DNA of 64,000 nucleotides. It comes from Nephrocerus scutellatus (Eukaryota; Arthropoda; Insecta; Diptera; Pipunculidae). Positions 37,136 through 48,343 of the stretch are shown here, piece after piece. The notes beneath the pieces were generated by a model that made no database searches, was not told where the DNA came from, and worked only from the letters and a program-made list of their open reading frames with translations. The stretch lies in contig OX352761.1 in NCBI GenBank assembly GCA_947095585.1, positions 134,074,277 through 134,138,276 on the forward strand, written 5' to 3'. The position numbers were made by a program, and so were the translations under genes. Position 1 is the stretch's first letter; every line of letters begins with the position of its first letter.

Positions 37136-38272
37136 ATGGCTACTGATGAACGAAATTTCCGATCCAGTTACTACGAGAAAGTTGGCTGCAACAGTGTTGA
37201 AGAGAAAAAGTCATTAAATATTCTTTTAAATGACAAAACACGAAATCGCTCAAAGCTAAAGCAATTCTGCTTGAGTTACACAGTTCCAACCACACAGCGT
37301 GGACTTTTATGGAACATCATATTGGGTAAATAAAACTGGAGCATTTATTATTTTTACGACTATTCGCTTATTATCGTACTCAGGTGTTTTACCTCTTTAC
37401 AAGAACTCTACTGAGTACATCATGGAACAAAGGACTGCTGTGTACGAGGATCTTTTGAGAGCAGTGACTATCATGCAATACATCGACCGAAATACACCAA
37501 AAAGTCGAATATTTTATACAATGTGGTTATTAGAAAACAAGAAGCTTCACCCAGGAACTAATATCTACGTATGTGCAAACAGAAACTGCTCAAAGAATTT
37601 ATTTTACATATTTTGGTAATGTCTGCTGCTTTATTTTTTTAATGTAGGATGGACATAATTTTGTAGAAATTGTTGGAGTTTTATTGCAAGTTTTCGACAG
37701 TGATGTAGAAACGTATTGGATTGCCAAGGAATTTTATGAATATACATTAGCCATACATTACGAACTCCCTAAGCTCAGGGAACTAACACAAATTTTACTG
37801 AAGCGGGAGGATATTGTTTTATACAAGTAATATTAAAAATTTACTTTTAAAACATACAACAATATATAAAATATATAAAATCTTACATAATAGCCATTTG
37901 GAAAAGCACAGTATCTTCAGCCATCCTACAGCACTAGACAAGTGGTATACCACCTGTTTCGCTGGCGTTATTAGTGAATCTGCTTTAGTTAAGGTTTGGG
38001 ACAAAATCTGTGGGGGATCCCGAAAAATTGTAATATTTATATTATTGGAGTTCTTGAAAACGTTTCGTGAAGTAATTATTAACTGCAAATCCCAAGATGA
38101 TATTAAAAAGCTTATTGAGCAGGTAATACATGTATATATAACCTTTTTTCTATAGTAATTTACTTGTTTTCACCTCTAACTTAAGGTTAAAGACCAAGAC
38201 GTTTCCATCGTTAATAAAGCAATTAAGTGTTGGCAAAGCAATAAAGCGCACAGCGAAATTGCTGTACATTAA
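37136..38272 (+). CDS. Tbc1d7: TBC1 domain family member 7
   Basis: Five exons: 37136-37325, 37384-37568, 37648-37826, 37894-38122, 38186-38272; 289 aa, close to the human 293. TBC1D7 is the third subunit of the TSC1-TSC2 complex that restrains Rheb and mTORC1 in the cytosol. The N-terminus NFRSSYYEKVG, then VEEKKSLNILL, is the family hallmark. The TBC fold follows (QRGLLWNIILGVLPLY, TYWIAKEFYE, WYTTCFAGVISESALVKVWD) and the protein ends with IVNKAIKCWQ. I do not see the IxxDxxR and YxQ catalytic fingers of active Rab-GAPs, which fits a scaffold role. All four introns are 57-79 bp. Start is the first Met of the frame. The stop lies 70 bp from the stop of convergent mRpS24. Confidence 0.95.
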
Positions 38273-38342
38273 TCGCATTAAATTCTTTATAAATTGTTTT
38301 ATTGTACACTATTTATTTAATCTACTAAGGTGATGAATTAAA

Positions 38343-38947
38343 TTAAATATACTTAAAAATAACATCTTTTCGATCAGCAACCGTTTGAAGTTCCAGAGTT
38401 ACCGGGCATTGTAACCAATATGAGAGTAGCTCCTCAGTGTAACCGATCAGAAAGTACATTTTTCTGGAAGTAACAGCTTGTTGCACAATAGATGCGATAC
38501 GTATTGTGTTACTTTGTCGTTTAATAATAATTTCAGAACGGATCAATGAGTGCCAAGTGCCAGTAACAAATTTCCGAATGAAAACATCTTCAATGGCCGT
38601 CTGTGATGGGCGCATTCCATCCAACATAGTTGCTATGCAAAAACAATTCTAAATTAAGCACTATTGTAATACTTTATTTTTTCAACACACAGGTGTTCCA
38701 AGAGTTCCAAGACTTGCGATGTCCGATAAAATGAGGGGGATTTGCCATTTCGTATGTAAGCGGTCTGTCTCTCTTTGTGGTTATGCGGTAACGTCCTGAC
38801 TGCACCTTGCTGACGGCAGAAGTCGTATGAATAAACTTCTTATGAAGTTCATTCTTAATGATTTCAAGTCCTATCTAAAATGTTCTCAAATAAGATATAG
38901 ATTTATAATTTGATAATTAATCTCGCCTGTCTTAAAGAAGTTAGCAT
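38343..38947 (-). CDS. mRpS24: mitochondrial small-subunit ribosomal protein uS3m (mRpS24)
   Basis: Three exons on the minus strand: 38947-38927, 38874-38691, 38632-38343; 164 aa against about 167 in mammals. It is a component of the mitochondrial small ribosomal subunit. A mitochondrial-type N-terminus (MLTSLRQ, then IGLEIIKNELHKKFIHTT) leads into a conserved body (RPLTYEMA, IGHRKSWNSWNT) and the DGMRPSQTAIEDVFIRKFVTG region. The protein ends with YFLIGYTEELLSYWLQCPV and FKYI. Exon 1 codes only 7 residues. No GT exists between that ATG and the acceptor at 38875, so the model needs a GC donor (ACAG|GCGAGA); an upstream alternative first exon cannot be excluded. The gene is convergent with Tbc1d7. 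Confidence 0.9.
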
Positions 38948-40059
38948 TTTTTATAATAATCCAAGCAAAGTGCTAAATATCTCTTCTCTTGCAGTCTCGC
39001 AAATCTACCAGTAGTAGTAGAAGTCTAGAAGTAGTGGTTTTTTTTTATTTCTGATTAGTATGATTTATGACATCTGAAATACCGAAGCGAAAAAGCTGTG
39101 CAGCAGGTTATTTGGTCTGTCAAGTGAAAACGTCAAAATTCAATGGAAAATCAGAAATCCTATTTACATCAAAATATGTACTAGTTTTTATTTAAATATA
39201 GGATCTATTCTTTTTTAAACCCGAGCGAATATAGTTACCTGGAGTACAACGAGCGAATGTTGAACAGCCAATAAATGTTCGGTGTGTACACTGGGTAACT
39301 TTAATCGCTTACACTGATATTCATTTCAGAGTAAAAAATAGGATACTGTGTATACACCGTGTCGTGCTCGGTTCACAAAAAAAAAAAACACAGTGTATAG
39401 AGTAAAATTACCCCTGTTGAAAAAAAACACAACGTAAATTTTTGACGTACACTGCTCGATCGGGTTGAATTGACTATTCAAATCTCGTTATTTTTAAGTA
39501 TTTTGTGAATATTTTTGCTGTTATTGGTTCACACATTAAAAATTTAGTATTTATTTAATAAGTATCGAGTTATATTAAACTGGACATTTATTGTAAATAT
39601 TTATAGATTAAACGTTATTTATTATTTATAGATTATTTTTTTAGTCAAAAAAACATTTAGTAAGTACTTAAACTTTAAAACTTTTTGTATTAAAAAACAA
39701 TTTAAAAATACCAGGTCATAATGTGTATCCTTATATAATTTAAATAAGAAATTGTTAACTTGTACTAATAACTAGGGAATAACAATTAAATCTTAATTTA
39801 ATGCATTATTTGCAATCATAAATTTATGATTATTTATTTTGAATAGCTACAAACGGAATTTAAACACTGTAATGTCATATGGGCTTAACCTAAAAATTTG
39901 GAAAATTTTGATATTTTAATTTGCGAAAATCTTCTAATCTTGGGCTATTAAAACATGTATTACGAGTTGTTAAGCAGTTAAAATCGTAATTAACTAGTGT
40001 TTTTAACTGACTACCTTGTTAGCTTCATTATACGTTGTAAAGAAAACGAAAAAAAAAAC

Positions 40060-40320
40060 AGTTTTGAGTTGTTTATTAAAGAAGTCCTGTCTTGGCTGAA
40101 GAGAAACATTATATCCACTAAGGATATCCGCATCTTCTCGGATGGTCAAGCTGCTTTGATATCCCTAGAATCAATATTCACCTGTACAGGGTGACGGGGC
40201 ATAGAGACATTCTTGGGAACTGCAGCGTTGATGAACTCGCCAAAAATTGAACCCCTTTTACCTGAAAATGGTTCCTTATGCATTCGGATTGCTACATGCA
40301 AACACATATTAAAGCAGGAT
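40060..40320 (+). pseudogene. retrotransposon RNase H fragment
   Basis: The plus frame reads ISTKDIRIFSDGQAALISLES. After a frameshift comes HRDILGNC-VDELAK-like sequence, the RNase H 'SDsqAAi-aL' and 'GH-di-GN--aDeLA' blocks of non-LTR elements. No other domain survives around it. Confidence 0.55.
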
Positions 40321-41214
40321 GCTATATTGTAACACTAATAAAAATCACATTTAAAATTTTGTATAGGGGACAATGCGCTTTCTTTCAATTTTATTATTTT
40401 CATTTGGCTCATATTTCCCTTCTTTCCAATATCCAGACAATTTTCTTCGTGTCATTCCTTTTTTTTAAGTTAATATTATTAATTTAATTTTAAAAATTTT
40501 AAACATTCAGACTGAACTCATTTGTATTTAATTTGAAAATGAATAGACCAGCTTAATAAAATAATTTGACGTCTATCTACATACTACGAATTTACTACAT
40601 GACAACAATAAGCAACATTTGCTATATTGCTTTCAACAAAATGAGGTAGGTATTTTTTGGGTTAACGACTGATTAAAGCAACAGCAAAAACTAACCAAAT
40701 TTTGGTAAATTTTTTGTTTCTGTGTTCTGTGTTTGCCAACTTATCCATATATAATTTTTAAAAGTCGACTCTGGTGGTGAGAATTATAAATAAAAATTTG
40801 GTTAAATATTTCTTAACCAAAAAACTTTTTTTGGTTAACGCTAACCATTTCCTGGCCTATCCAATTGATTAGTTTACTCTGATTACAAAGGTACATCTTC
40901 TGTATAAATAGAAATAAAATTTTGTTCAATTGTTGTGATATAGGAACTCACATGTATACTATTAGCAGGTGGAAGAAGGTTATAGCTTATAGCCTATAGT
41001 ACACCGCCTTCCCCCTCGCAGAACGCTGGGAAAGGTAAAATATTTATATCAGCTAAAAAAAACAGATTTTTATGAAATTTTCAATGTATGTATATTATTG
41101 GGAAGGTTTAGGGCTATAGTATACGCTTCACTTTGCGGTGGTAACAAGAGGGTAGAGTTTCATGTGTGCGGGTATCCTAGCGCCCGGGAATAGCTTGTAC
41201 ATAATATAATTTAC

Positions 41215-41355
41215 AGAGCCTTCACAATGGAAAAATTTAAGACTTAATACTTTCATGATTGAATAAAAAATAATGTTTTCTCAATATTTTGTTAGGTCAA
41301 AAGTTAACAAACCCTTAAATTAATAAGTATTAAAGTTTTTGCATCGTGAGAGCTC
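41215..41355. mobile_element. MITE family M2, short copy
   Basis: AGAGCCTTCACAATGGAAAA at the left is mirrored by TTTTTGCATCGTGAGAGCTCT at the right, 141 bp overall, with TTTAAGACTTAATACTTT near the left end. The ends match the copies at 50653-50790 and 52086-52400. Confidence 0.6.
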
Positions 41356-42003
41356 TGATGCTTCTGATGCTTTTTTAAAAATAAAAAATTCTATAACTTT
41401 TAATATCAGTGCTCACTAAACACACTTACTGTAATCTTTCAAATAAAAGTAAATATGGCGATTCTGATATGTCAGCTGTAAAATTATCGCAAAAAATAAA
41501 GCTAATCAAAATATTCCGAATGATTTTAAAAAAGTATTGAATTTTTATTTTATATGTTATACAGACAATAATAAGTAATGAATAGCATTATAACATTGGA
41601 ATTTGGTGTAATGTGTACTTCGAAGAAAAGCAAAAGTAAACATTGTAAAAGTTCTTAATGGTTTCGGAGTTGTTTAATGTTAGTTTAAATTTTTTTTTTA
41701 ATTAATTAGGTACATTTTATATATTGTAATGTATATTGCAGTATTAATTATATTGCTTTAAGATATAATGGCAATAGTGAGAAAAAACGCATTGCTAGTG
41801 ACCTTACTAATAACGCAAAATTAAAATCAATAATTCTACCAAAAATTATACGACGATTTCTAACTGCATATTAAGTACTTTACTGCCTATAATCTTTATT
41901 CTATACTATAACATATTATATGTAGTTTTTTTAATAAAACTAATTTACCATTTTCAGTATTTCATGTGCATTTTCAAGTGACGATGAAAAATAATCAGTA
42001 GAG

Positions 42004-45000
42004 ATGGAACAAGAAATCGGCACCTGGGATTCCGTTCTTTTAGAAAACCTCACCGAAGATAGTTTCATCAATAACATTCATCAGCGATATAAGCGAGATC
42101 ACATATATGTAAGTTCCAAATAGTTGTACATATATGTGTGTAATGATTCTTACTTTCATCTTTTTAGACCTATATTGGAACATCTGTAGTAGCAGTCAAT
42201 CCGTACCGGCACATATCAGAACATTCTTCGGATATAATAACAGCTTACGGTAACAAGGGAATTTTCCAATTGCCTCCACACATGTAAGAAAATTTTTGAA
42301 TTTAAATCTAATTCGTAATATAAAGATTATATACATTTTTGTTTGCTACTTTACAGTTATGGCCTTGCAAATCTGGCCTACCAAGCGCTCAAGGATCAAA
42401 GTGAAGATCAATGCATTATATTGTCTGGTTCGTTATAGTGAAATTAATCATTTGTAATAAATACATTAGTTTATATTATTTACAGGTGAAAGTGGCTCAG
42501 GGAAGACCGAGTCTTTTAAAATGGTTGTTAATTTTCTTACCCACATTCAAGATTTTGGGGCGTCAACAAAATTAAAATCTAATTGCCATCTAAAGATTTT
42601 TCATCGACAGCGAACATCAAGTGGATCTTCTGCAAATTTTCCGCTATGTTGCAATTCTAAAACATCAAATTCCCAAAGACAATCACCATCGTCTAACTTA
42701 GCTGGAAAAAAGGATGAAGCGTTTTCAAAAATAAGATCAGAGAGTTCTGATCGTCAAACAAGGGTAAAATCCTACTATCAATTTAATTCTTTCATGATTA
42801 GTGAATTTTTAACTTTGTAGAAAAATCCTCGTGAAAAGGTTGTCGAGTTTGATTTTTCGCATCACAAAAGCACAGAAAATATTTCGGAAATTAATTTGCT
42901 ACAGGGTCTTACAGAAAAAATTCCAACAAAGTCATGCTTTAAACATAACCATGCGAATAAATCGCCCATTGTGGTTAGTAACGTTACATATCCAAAATAT
43001 ATTGCATGCACATATAGCAGCAGTAGTGTTGGCGATATTGTTTCCAATTCCTCTGGATCTTCTCACATGCGATCTCTATCTGCGGTCAACCCACTGGGAA
43101 CATTAGCCAATGCCGGTTGTCGGCAATGTGGCCACACTAAATGTAGTCGTCCTCGGAGTGTTGACAAAGATAATAGCTTTCCTTCGACTATTACAACTGA
43201 TTGGAGGGCTGTGCAACGAGGAAGTTTATCTAATTTAATAAGGCAAAACTCAGCTGAGAGTGCTAGCAAAAACTCAATTAGTGGAAGTTGCACACTTGCT
43301 CGCACATCACTGTTAGATGCGCATAAAATGAGACAAATCTGTGATGAGGAGCGACGCAGTAGTAAGTGTAAAAGTCAAAAGCTGCGAGATTGTGTTACCT
43401 GTGCGGATGTCTTTTTGGAAGCAATGGGAAACGCATCGACATATAAAAATAATAATTCCAGTAGATATGTAGGTGAAATTTAATTTTTTTAAATTTTAAT
43501 GTGGCACAATGACGAAAATATTTTTCTGTTTCTAGGGAAAACTGTTCGATATTGAAATTGATTTTAAAGGCGACCCCATGGGGGTTCATATAACGCATTG
43601 TAAGTATATGAGTTAACAAAAAAAATCGAAAGCATAGTTATTTATCACTAGCTGCCCGGCGTTGCCCGGTTGCCCCCATCACACTGTCCCAACCACATTA
43701 CTCCTACCCAACAGACCACCAAAACCCTCCAAGACCGACCTTAATATAAATACCACCCTCCCCCTCCCCACCACATATATCCCCTCTATCTGTCAAATGC
43801 ACGATCTTCAAGTCAATCTCATACATTCCTAGCCACCCACCACGTCACCATCACCACACTACAAACATTCACCACAACCGTTACCACCACATCCCAAAGT
43901 TTCAGCTTTATCAGATGAACGGTCTTCGAGTTAATCGTGAACAGACATACAATCAAAGTTTCATTTATATATATTAACTAGCTGAAATACCCAGCGTTGC
44001 CTGGCTGAAGCCAACACACTGTCCCCGCCACACTTACCCCACCCAACTGACCACAAAAATCCAAGACCCACTCCAAGACACCTTCAGTTATCCCCTACCC
44101 ACTTCCCACCCTCCAAGAACCACTCCAAGGCTCACCTTAAGATACCCACAACCCACTCCCCAATATATCACCTCGTCCCCACCATATCTAAAGTTTCAGC
44201 TATTTCGCATGAAGGGTCTTCGAGTTAATCGCGAACAGACATACAGACAAAGTTGCATTTTTATGTAATAATTTATTAACCATACACCTTTCCAAAACAA
44301 ATTTAAAAAATTAAATGTTCTTTAATGATTTTCATAATGCTGAATTGATCGCCCACCATTTCAGTTCCTTCTAAAATACCAGATTAATTTTAATATGGGA
44401 TCGGTTCGATATCTCGCTTTTTCAAATCTCGTTTTCCAAAATTCCATCTGAACGAAATCTCGCTTTACAATCATTTTTCCGTATTTCCCATCTTCTAATA
44501 AAAACGAGATTAAAGGCGAGCTTAAAAACGAGATTTTTTATTTCTGAACGAGATTTTTTAAAGCGATTATGAAAAGAAGATTTTAATAAGCGGTCGATCG
44601 ATCCCTGTCCTTTTGATATTAAACAATAAATCTAATATAAAACCTAAATAGTTAAGACTATAACAGTTTTAATTTAATTTGCATGCCTATTACACAAAAC
44701 AGATATGTTGGAAAAGGTTTGTTTGGCAAAATCAACAAAAATATTTATATCTTTTTTTAAAACAATGTAAAAAATAACTTATAAAAATTTAATTTAAAGA
44801 CTCGCATAACGAACACCAAAGCTGGAGAAAGAAATTTTCACATATTTTATCAATTGCTTCTGGGAGCTGACGTTCAGCTATTGAGTATGTATGCCATTAT
44901 TGCAAATCAACGTTTGTCGTAATAAATATTCCCTTTTAGAGTCTCTAAAACTATACAGAAATGTAGAGAAATATGAGCTGTTGAAAAATACTATAGCAAT

Positions 45001-48000
45001 CGAGGAAGATCGGACAAATTTTCATTACACAAAGGTATAAATTTATAATAATTGTTCACAACAATTTTTTTTGTATTAACTGTATGCTTGTGTGTTTTGT
45101 AGAAATCTTTGGAAATTTTAGGTTTAACATGCGATGAAATAAACTCAATGTTTCGCATCATTGCTGTTGTGCTTAAATTAGGAAACTTAATTTTCGTACC
45201 AATCACAAATATTGATGGCACCGAAGGATGCCAGGTTTCGAATGCTTATGGTAATTATTTATTGTTTTCACCTTATATTATAATATAACACAATTTGCAT
45301 ATTGCAGAAGTACATGAAACTGCTTTATTACTTAACTTAGATGCTCAAATATTATTAAATTGCCTTACTCGGTCTGGTACTATTATTAGTAGGCACGATG
45401 ATGCAGGTAAACAGATTGTTTGTTTACTTGTTCGTTTTATCCTACAATAGAAAGCTGGTTTAATTATTTTAAGGACCGGAACTAGATGCACGCCAAGCTG
45501 CCACTGCTAGAAGCACACTGTGTCGCACGCTCTACAGTCGCCTTTTCACATGGCTCGTCAATAAAATCAATGACACGTTGAAATCTACACAGAGAGAAAA
45601 GAATTTAGCTTTACTTGACTTTTACGGCTTTGAAATATTGGAAAATAATTTTTTTGAACAGTTTGTAATTAACTACAGTGCGGAAAAAATCCACCAAGTA
45701 AGATTAAAAGTTAATTCTTCATTTATTAATATGTTTCTGTTAACACAATTTTTTTTATAGAATTTTATATTCAATGTTCTCAAAATAGAACAAGAAAGGT
45801 ATATCAGAGAAGGACTAGAGTGGTCGCGGATAGATTATTTCGATAATGAGTCGATATGTGAGCTTATAGATAAACCCAGCTATGGAATTCTAAGCCTTAT
45901 CAATGAACCTCACATAAACACAGACGAAGCTTTGTTAGTACGTATCCAGCAATGCTGCGCAGGACACCCAAATTTCCTAACTAGTGGTCCAAGCATGAAT
46001 TCGATGTGTTTTAAGTGCGTATCAAATGCTCAGTATTTAAAATCTTATTATTAAAGTTTTTTTTTTCATAGAATAAGACATTTTGCAAATGTAGTAAATT
46101 ATTCAGTTCATCGGTTTCTGGAAAAAAACTCTGATATCCTACCGAAGTATATAAGTGCAGGTCTTTATCAAAGTAAATTGTCTTTAGTACAAAGCCTTTT
46201 TCCTGAAGGTAATGTTGTATAAAATAAATATTTATTTTTTCGATAAAATTAATTTAAATATCTGGTAAATTTGCCACAGGCAATCCCAAACGACAGGTAA
46301 CAAAAAAGCCAACAACCTTAAGTGCGAACATACGCACTCAGCTTCAAACCCTCTTAGAAATAATAAAAAATAGAAGGTCTCACTATGTGTTCTGCATAAA
46401 GCCGAATGATTCCAAACAACCACGAATATTTGAATTAGCCTTAGTACAACACCAAGTGCGTTACATGAGCCTTATGCCTTTAGTAAACTTGTGTCGTACA
46501 GGACACTGTTTTCACCTGACACATGCCAAGTTTTTCCATCGTTATAAATTACTTAACACCGCTACATGGCCACATTTCCATGGAGGTGGTACAATAGAAG
46601 GAATCGCAATCATTATACGCAACGTTCCACTGCCATCGGCCGAATTTACAATTGGGACAAAGAATGTTTTTGTTCGGAGTCCGCGAACAGTAAGCATAAA
46701 AAAGGCATGAAAATTCAAAGACCGATTAATTTTTGTATCTTTCAGATCTATGAGTTAGAGCAATTTCGTCAAGTGCGCATAAATGATTTAGCAATTCTAA
46801 TCCAAAAGACATTTCGTATGCACATAACGAGGAAAAAATTTCAGACTATGCGACAGAGCCAGATAGTCATTTCTAGTGCGTGGAGAACTTGGAGGGTAAT
46901 TAAGTTTGATTTTTTTTTTAATTTTGTGTGGTAGCATTTTCTTTGTACGAGTTTATCTTTCTTTTGATTTTTTTTATTTCCTGTCGTTGTGCATGAACTA
47001 TTTGCTTTTTATTACATTTTTTAGGAATGCCGTTTTGGTATTCCATTTACAGGACGAAGGCATTTGTGGAGCCTTTATCGAATTGTAAGTATTACGTTTT
47101 GTTTTTTGTAATTGAAGTTTTTTAGATGCTTTGAAATGAGCCAATTGTATTCACTTATTTACATTATTCAAATACGCCTTTGTTTCATTGACCACCGCCA
47201 ACCAGGCTCGCGAAGAGTATCGATCAATGAAATATGAAAAGCAAGTCAACTGGGCAATTGATGTTATTTTTAAATACTATCGAAAATGGAAAATTCGACA
47301 ATTTCTTTTGACGCTTCCATTACGTCTTCCACCGAACACCTTAAGCCCGCTTTCAACTGAATGGCCGAGCGCGCCAAAGTTTCTATCAGAAACCTCACGA
47401 CTTTTACGAGCTATATATCATCGCTGGAAATGCTATATTTACCGCAATTCCTTTGATCAAACATCCAGAAATCGTATGCGTGAAAAGGTTACCGCAAGTA
47501 TTATCTTTAAAGACCGCAAAGCATCATATGCCAGGAGGTTTGTTTGTTTATTTTAAAAGGCCATATACAAATTATCTCATTTATGACTTAACTTTTGAAT
47601 AACAGCGTTGGTCATCCGTTTGTAGGGGATTACGTCCGACTGCGCCACAGCATACAATGGAAGAAAGTATGCGTGGAAACAAATGATCAGTACGTCGTAT
47701 TTGCTGATATAATAAACAAAATAACTCGATCAAATGGAAAGGTATGTAACTATTGTTTACGAGTTTTTACCGTTTTTCTTAATAATTTATTATTGCTAAC
47801 AAAAATTGAAGTTTGTACCAATACTGCTGGTTATATCAACATCATCGCTGCTGCTCCTAGACCAAAGAACATTACAAATTAAATATAGGGTGCCGGCTTC
47901 AGAAATTTATCGGATGTCACTGAGTCCCTATTTAGACGATATTGCTGTGTTTCATGTTAAAGCAGTGAGTTAAATATAAAATCGTATAAGAATAAAAAAG

Positions 48001-48343
48001 TATAATGCACAACTATTTTCCATAGTCTGAATATGGCCGCAAAAAAGGAGATTTCGTTTTCCAAACAGGTCATGTAATTGAAATTGTAACAAAATTGTTT
48101 TTAGTCATTCAAAATGCAACGAGTAAACCTCCGGAAATCCACATTAGCACTGAGTAAGTTTTCATCAATATGTAAAGGCATTTAAAAAAACAGTTGCAAA
48201 GACAAACTCTAATTTTTAGATTTGAAGCGAATTTCGGACAACAGACCGTAATTTTTACGTTTAAATATGGAGGTATGTCAGAACATACACAAGGCCAGCC
48301 AAAAGTCACAAGAAAAGCAAATAGAATGGAGGTTGTAGTATGA
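42004..48343 (+). CDS. Myo95E: unconventional myosin with TH1 tail and long loop-1 insertion (Myo95E type)
   Basis: Twenty-two exons starting 42004-42108, 42168-42283, 42357-42427, 42486-42763, 42821-43468, 43536-43599, 44703-44716, 44800-44884, 44940-45034, 45103-45250, 45308-45406. They continue 45474-45697, 45761-46014, 46072-46208, 46280-46689, 46746-46895, 47025-47084, 47206-47537, 47606-47741, 47812-47964, 48026-48153, 48220-48343; 1276 aa. It is an actin-based motor. The P-loop GESGSGKTE is at 98-106, switch I NNNSSRYGK near 400, switch II DFYGFE at 623-628, and the actin-binding and converter region runs to about 916. One or two IQ-like helices follow (ILIQKTFRMHITRKKF, YRKWKIRQF). 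A class-I-like TH1 tail, which usually binds acidic lipids, starts near 1097 (VGDYVRLRHSIQWKKV). Between P-loop and switch I lie about 250 extra Ser/Asn-rich residues. The symbol rests on overall similarity as I remember it and on spastin nearby; the class is less certain. Confidence 0.85.
43648..44270 (+). repeat. dispersed repeat R-A, two head-to-tail units in a myosin intron
   Basis: Unit 1 (43648-43977) opens CTAGCTGCCCGGCGTTGCCC and ends with CGAGTTAATCGTGAACAGAC, then ATTTATATA. Unit 2 (43978-44270) opens CTAGCTGAAATACCCAGCGT and ends with the same tail. The interior is rich in CCACCC runs. This 'AGCTGCCCGGCGTTGCCCG ... CGAACAGACATACAGACAAAG' layout is common among insect interspersed repeats, but I cannot name the family. 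No coding frame. Confidence 0.7.
44397..44605. mobile_element. foldback MITE with GGGATCG ends in a myosin intron
   Basis: GGGATCGGTTCGATATCTCG at 44397 and CGGTCGATCGATCCC at 44591-44605 form terminal inverted repeats. Inside, AACGAGAT or its complement ATCTCG(T/C) occurs about seven times, pairing the left half with the right. No frame is present. It lies in the same 1.1-kb intron as the R-A units, just before the 14-nt microexon. Confidence 0.65.

Larger units (their letters stand above)
38948..42003. other. intergenic between mRpS24 and the myosin gene
   Basis: Divergent gap of 3 kb. It contains an RNase H relic (40060-40320), a small MITE (41215-41355), and a diverged repeat fragment (41060-41115, ATGAAATTTTCAATGTATGT) also seen at 33140-33190 and, reversed, 30970-31005. 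Imperfect palindromes built on GGTTAA occur at 40650-40850. A weak inverted-repeat pattern spans 39220-39475. Otherwise AT-rich with no protein-like frame. Confidence 0.5.

Noticed and set aside
39220..39475. Weak inverted-repeat pattern resembling a MITE
   Set aside because: The arms match only in short blocks and no second copy was seen, so borders cannot be set.
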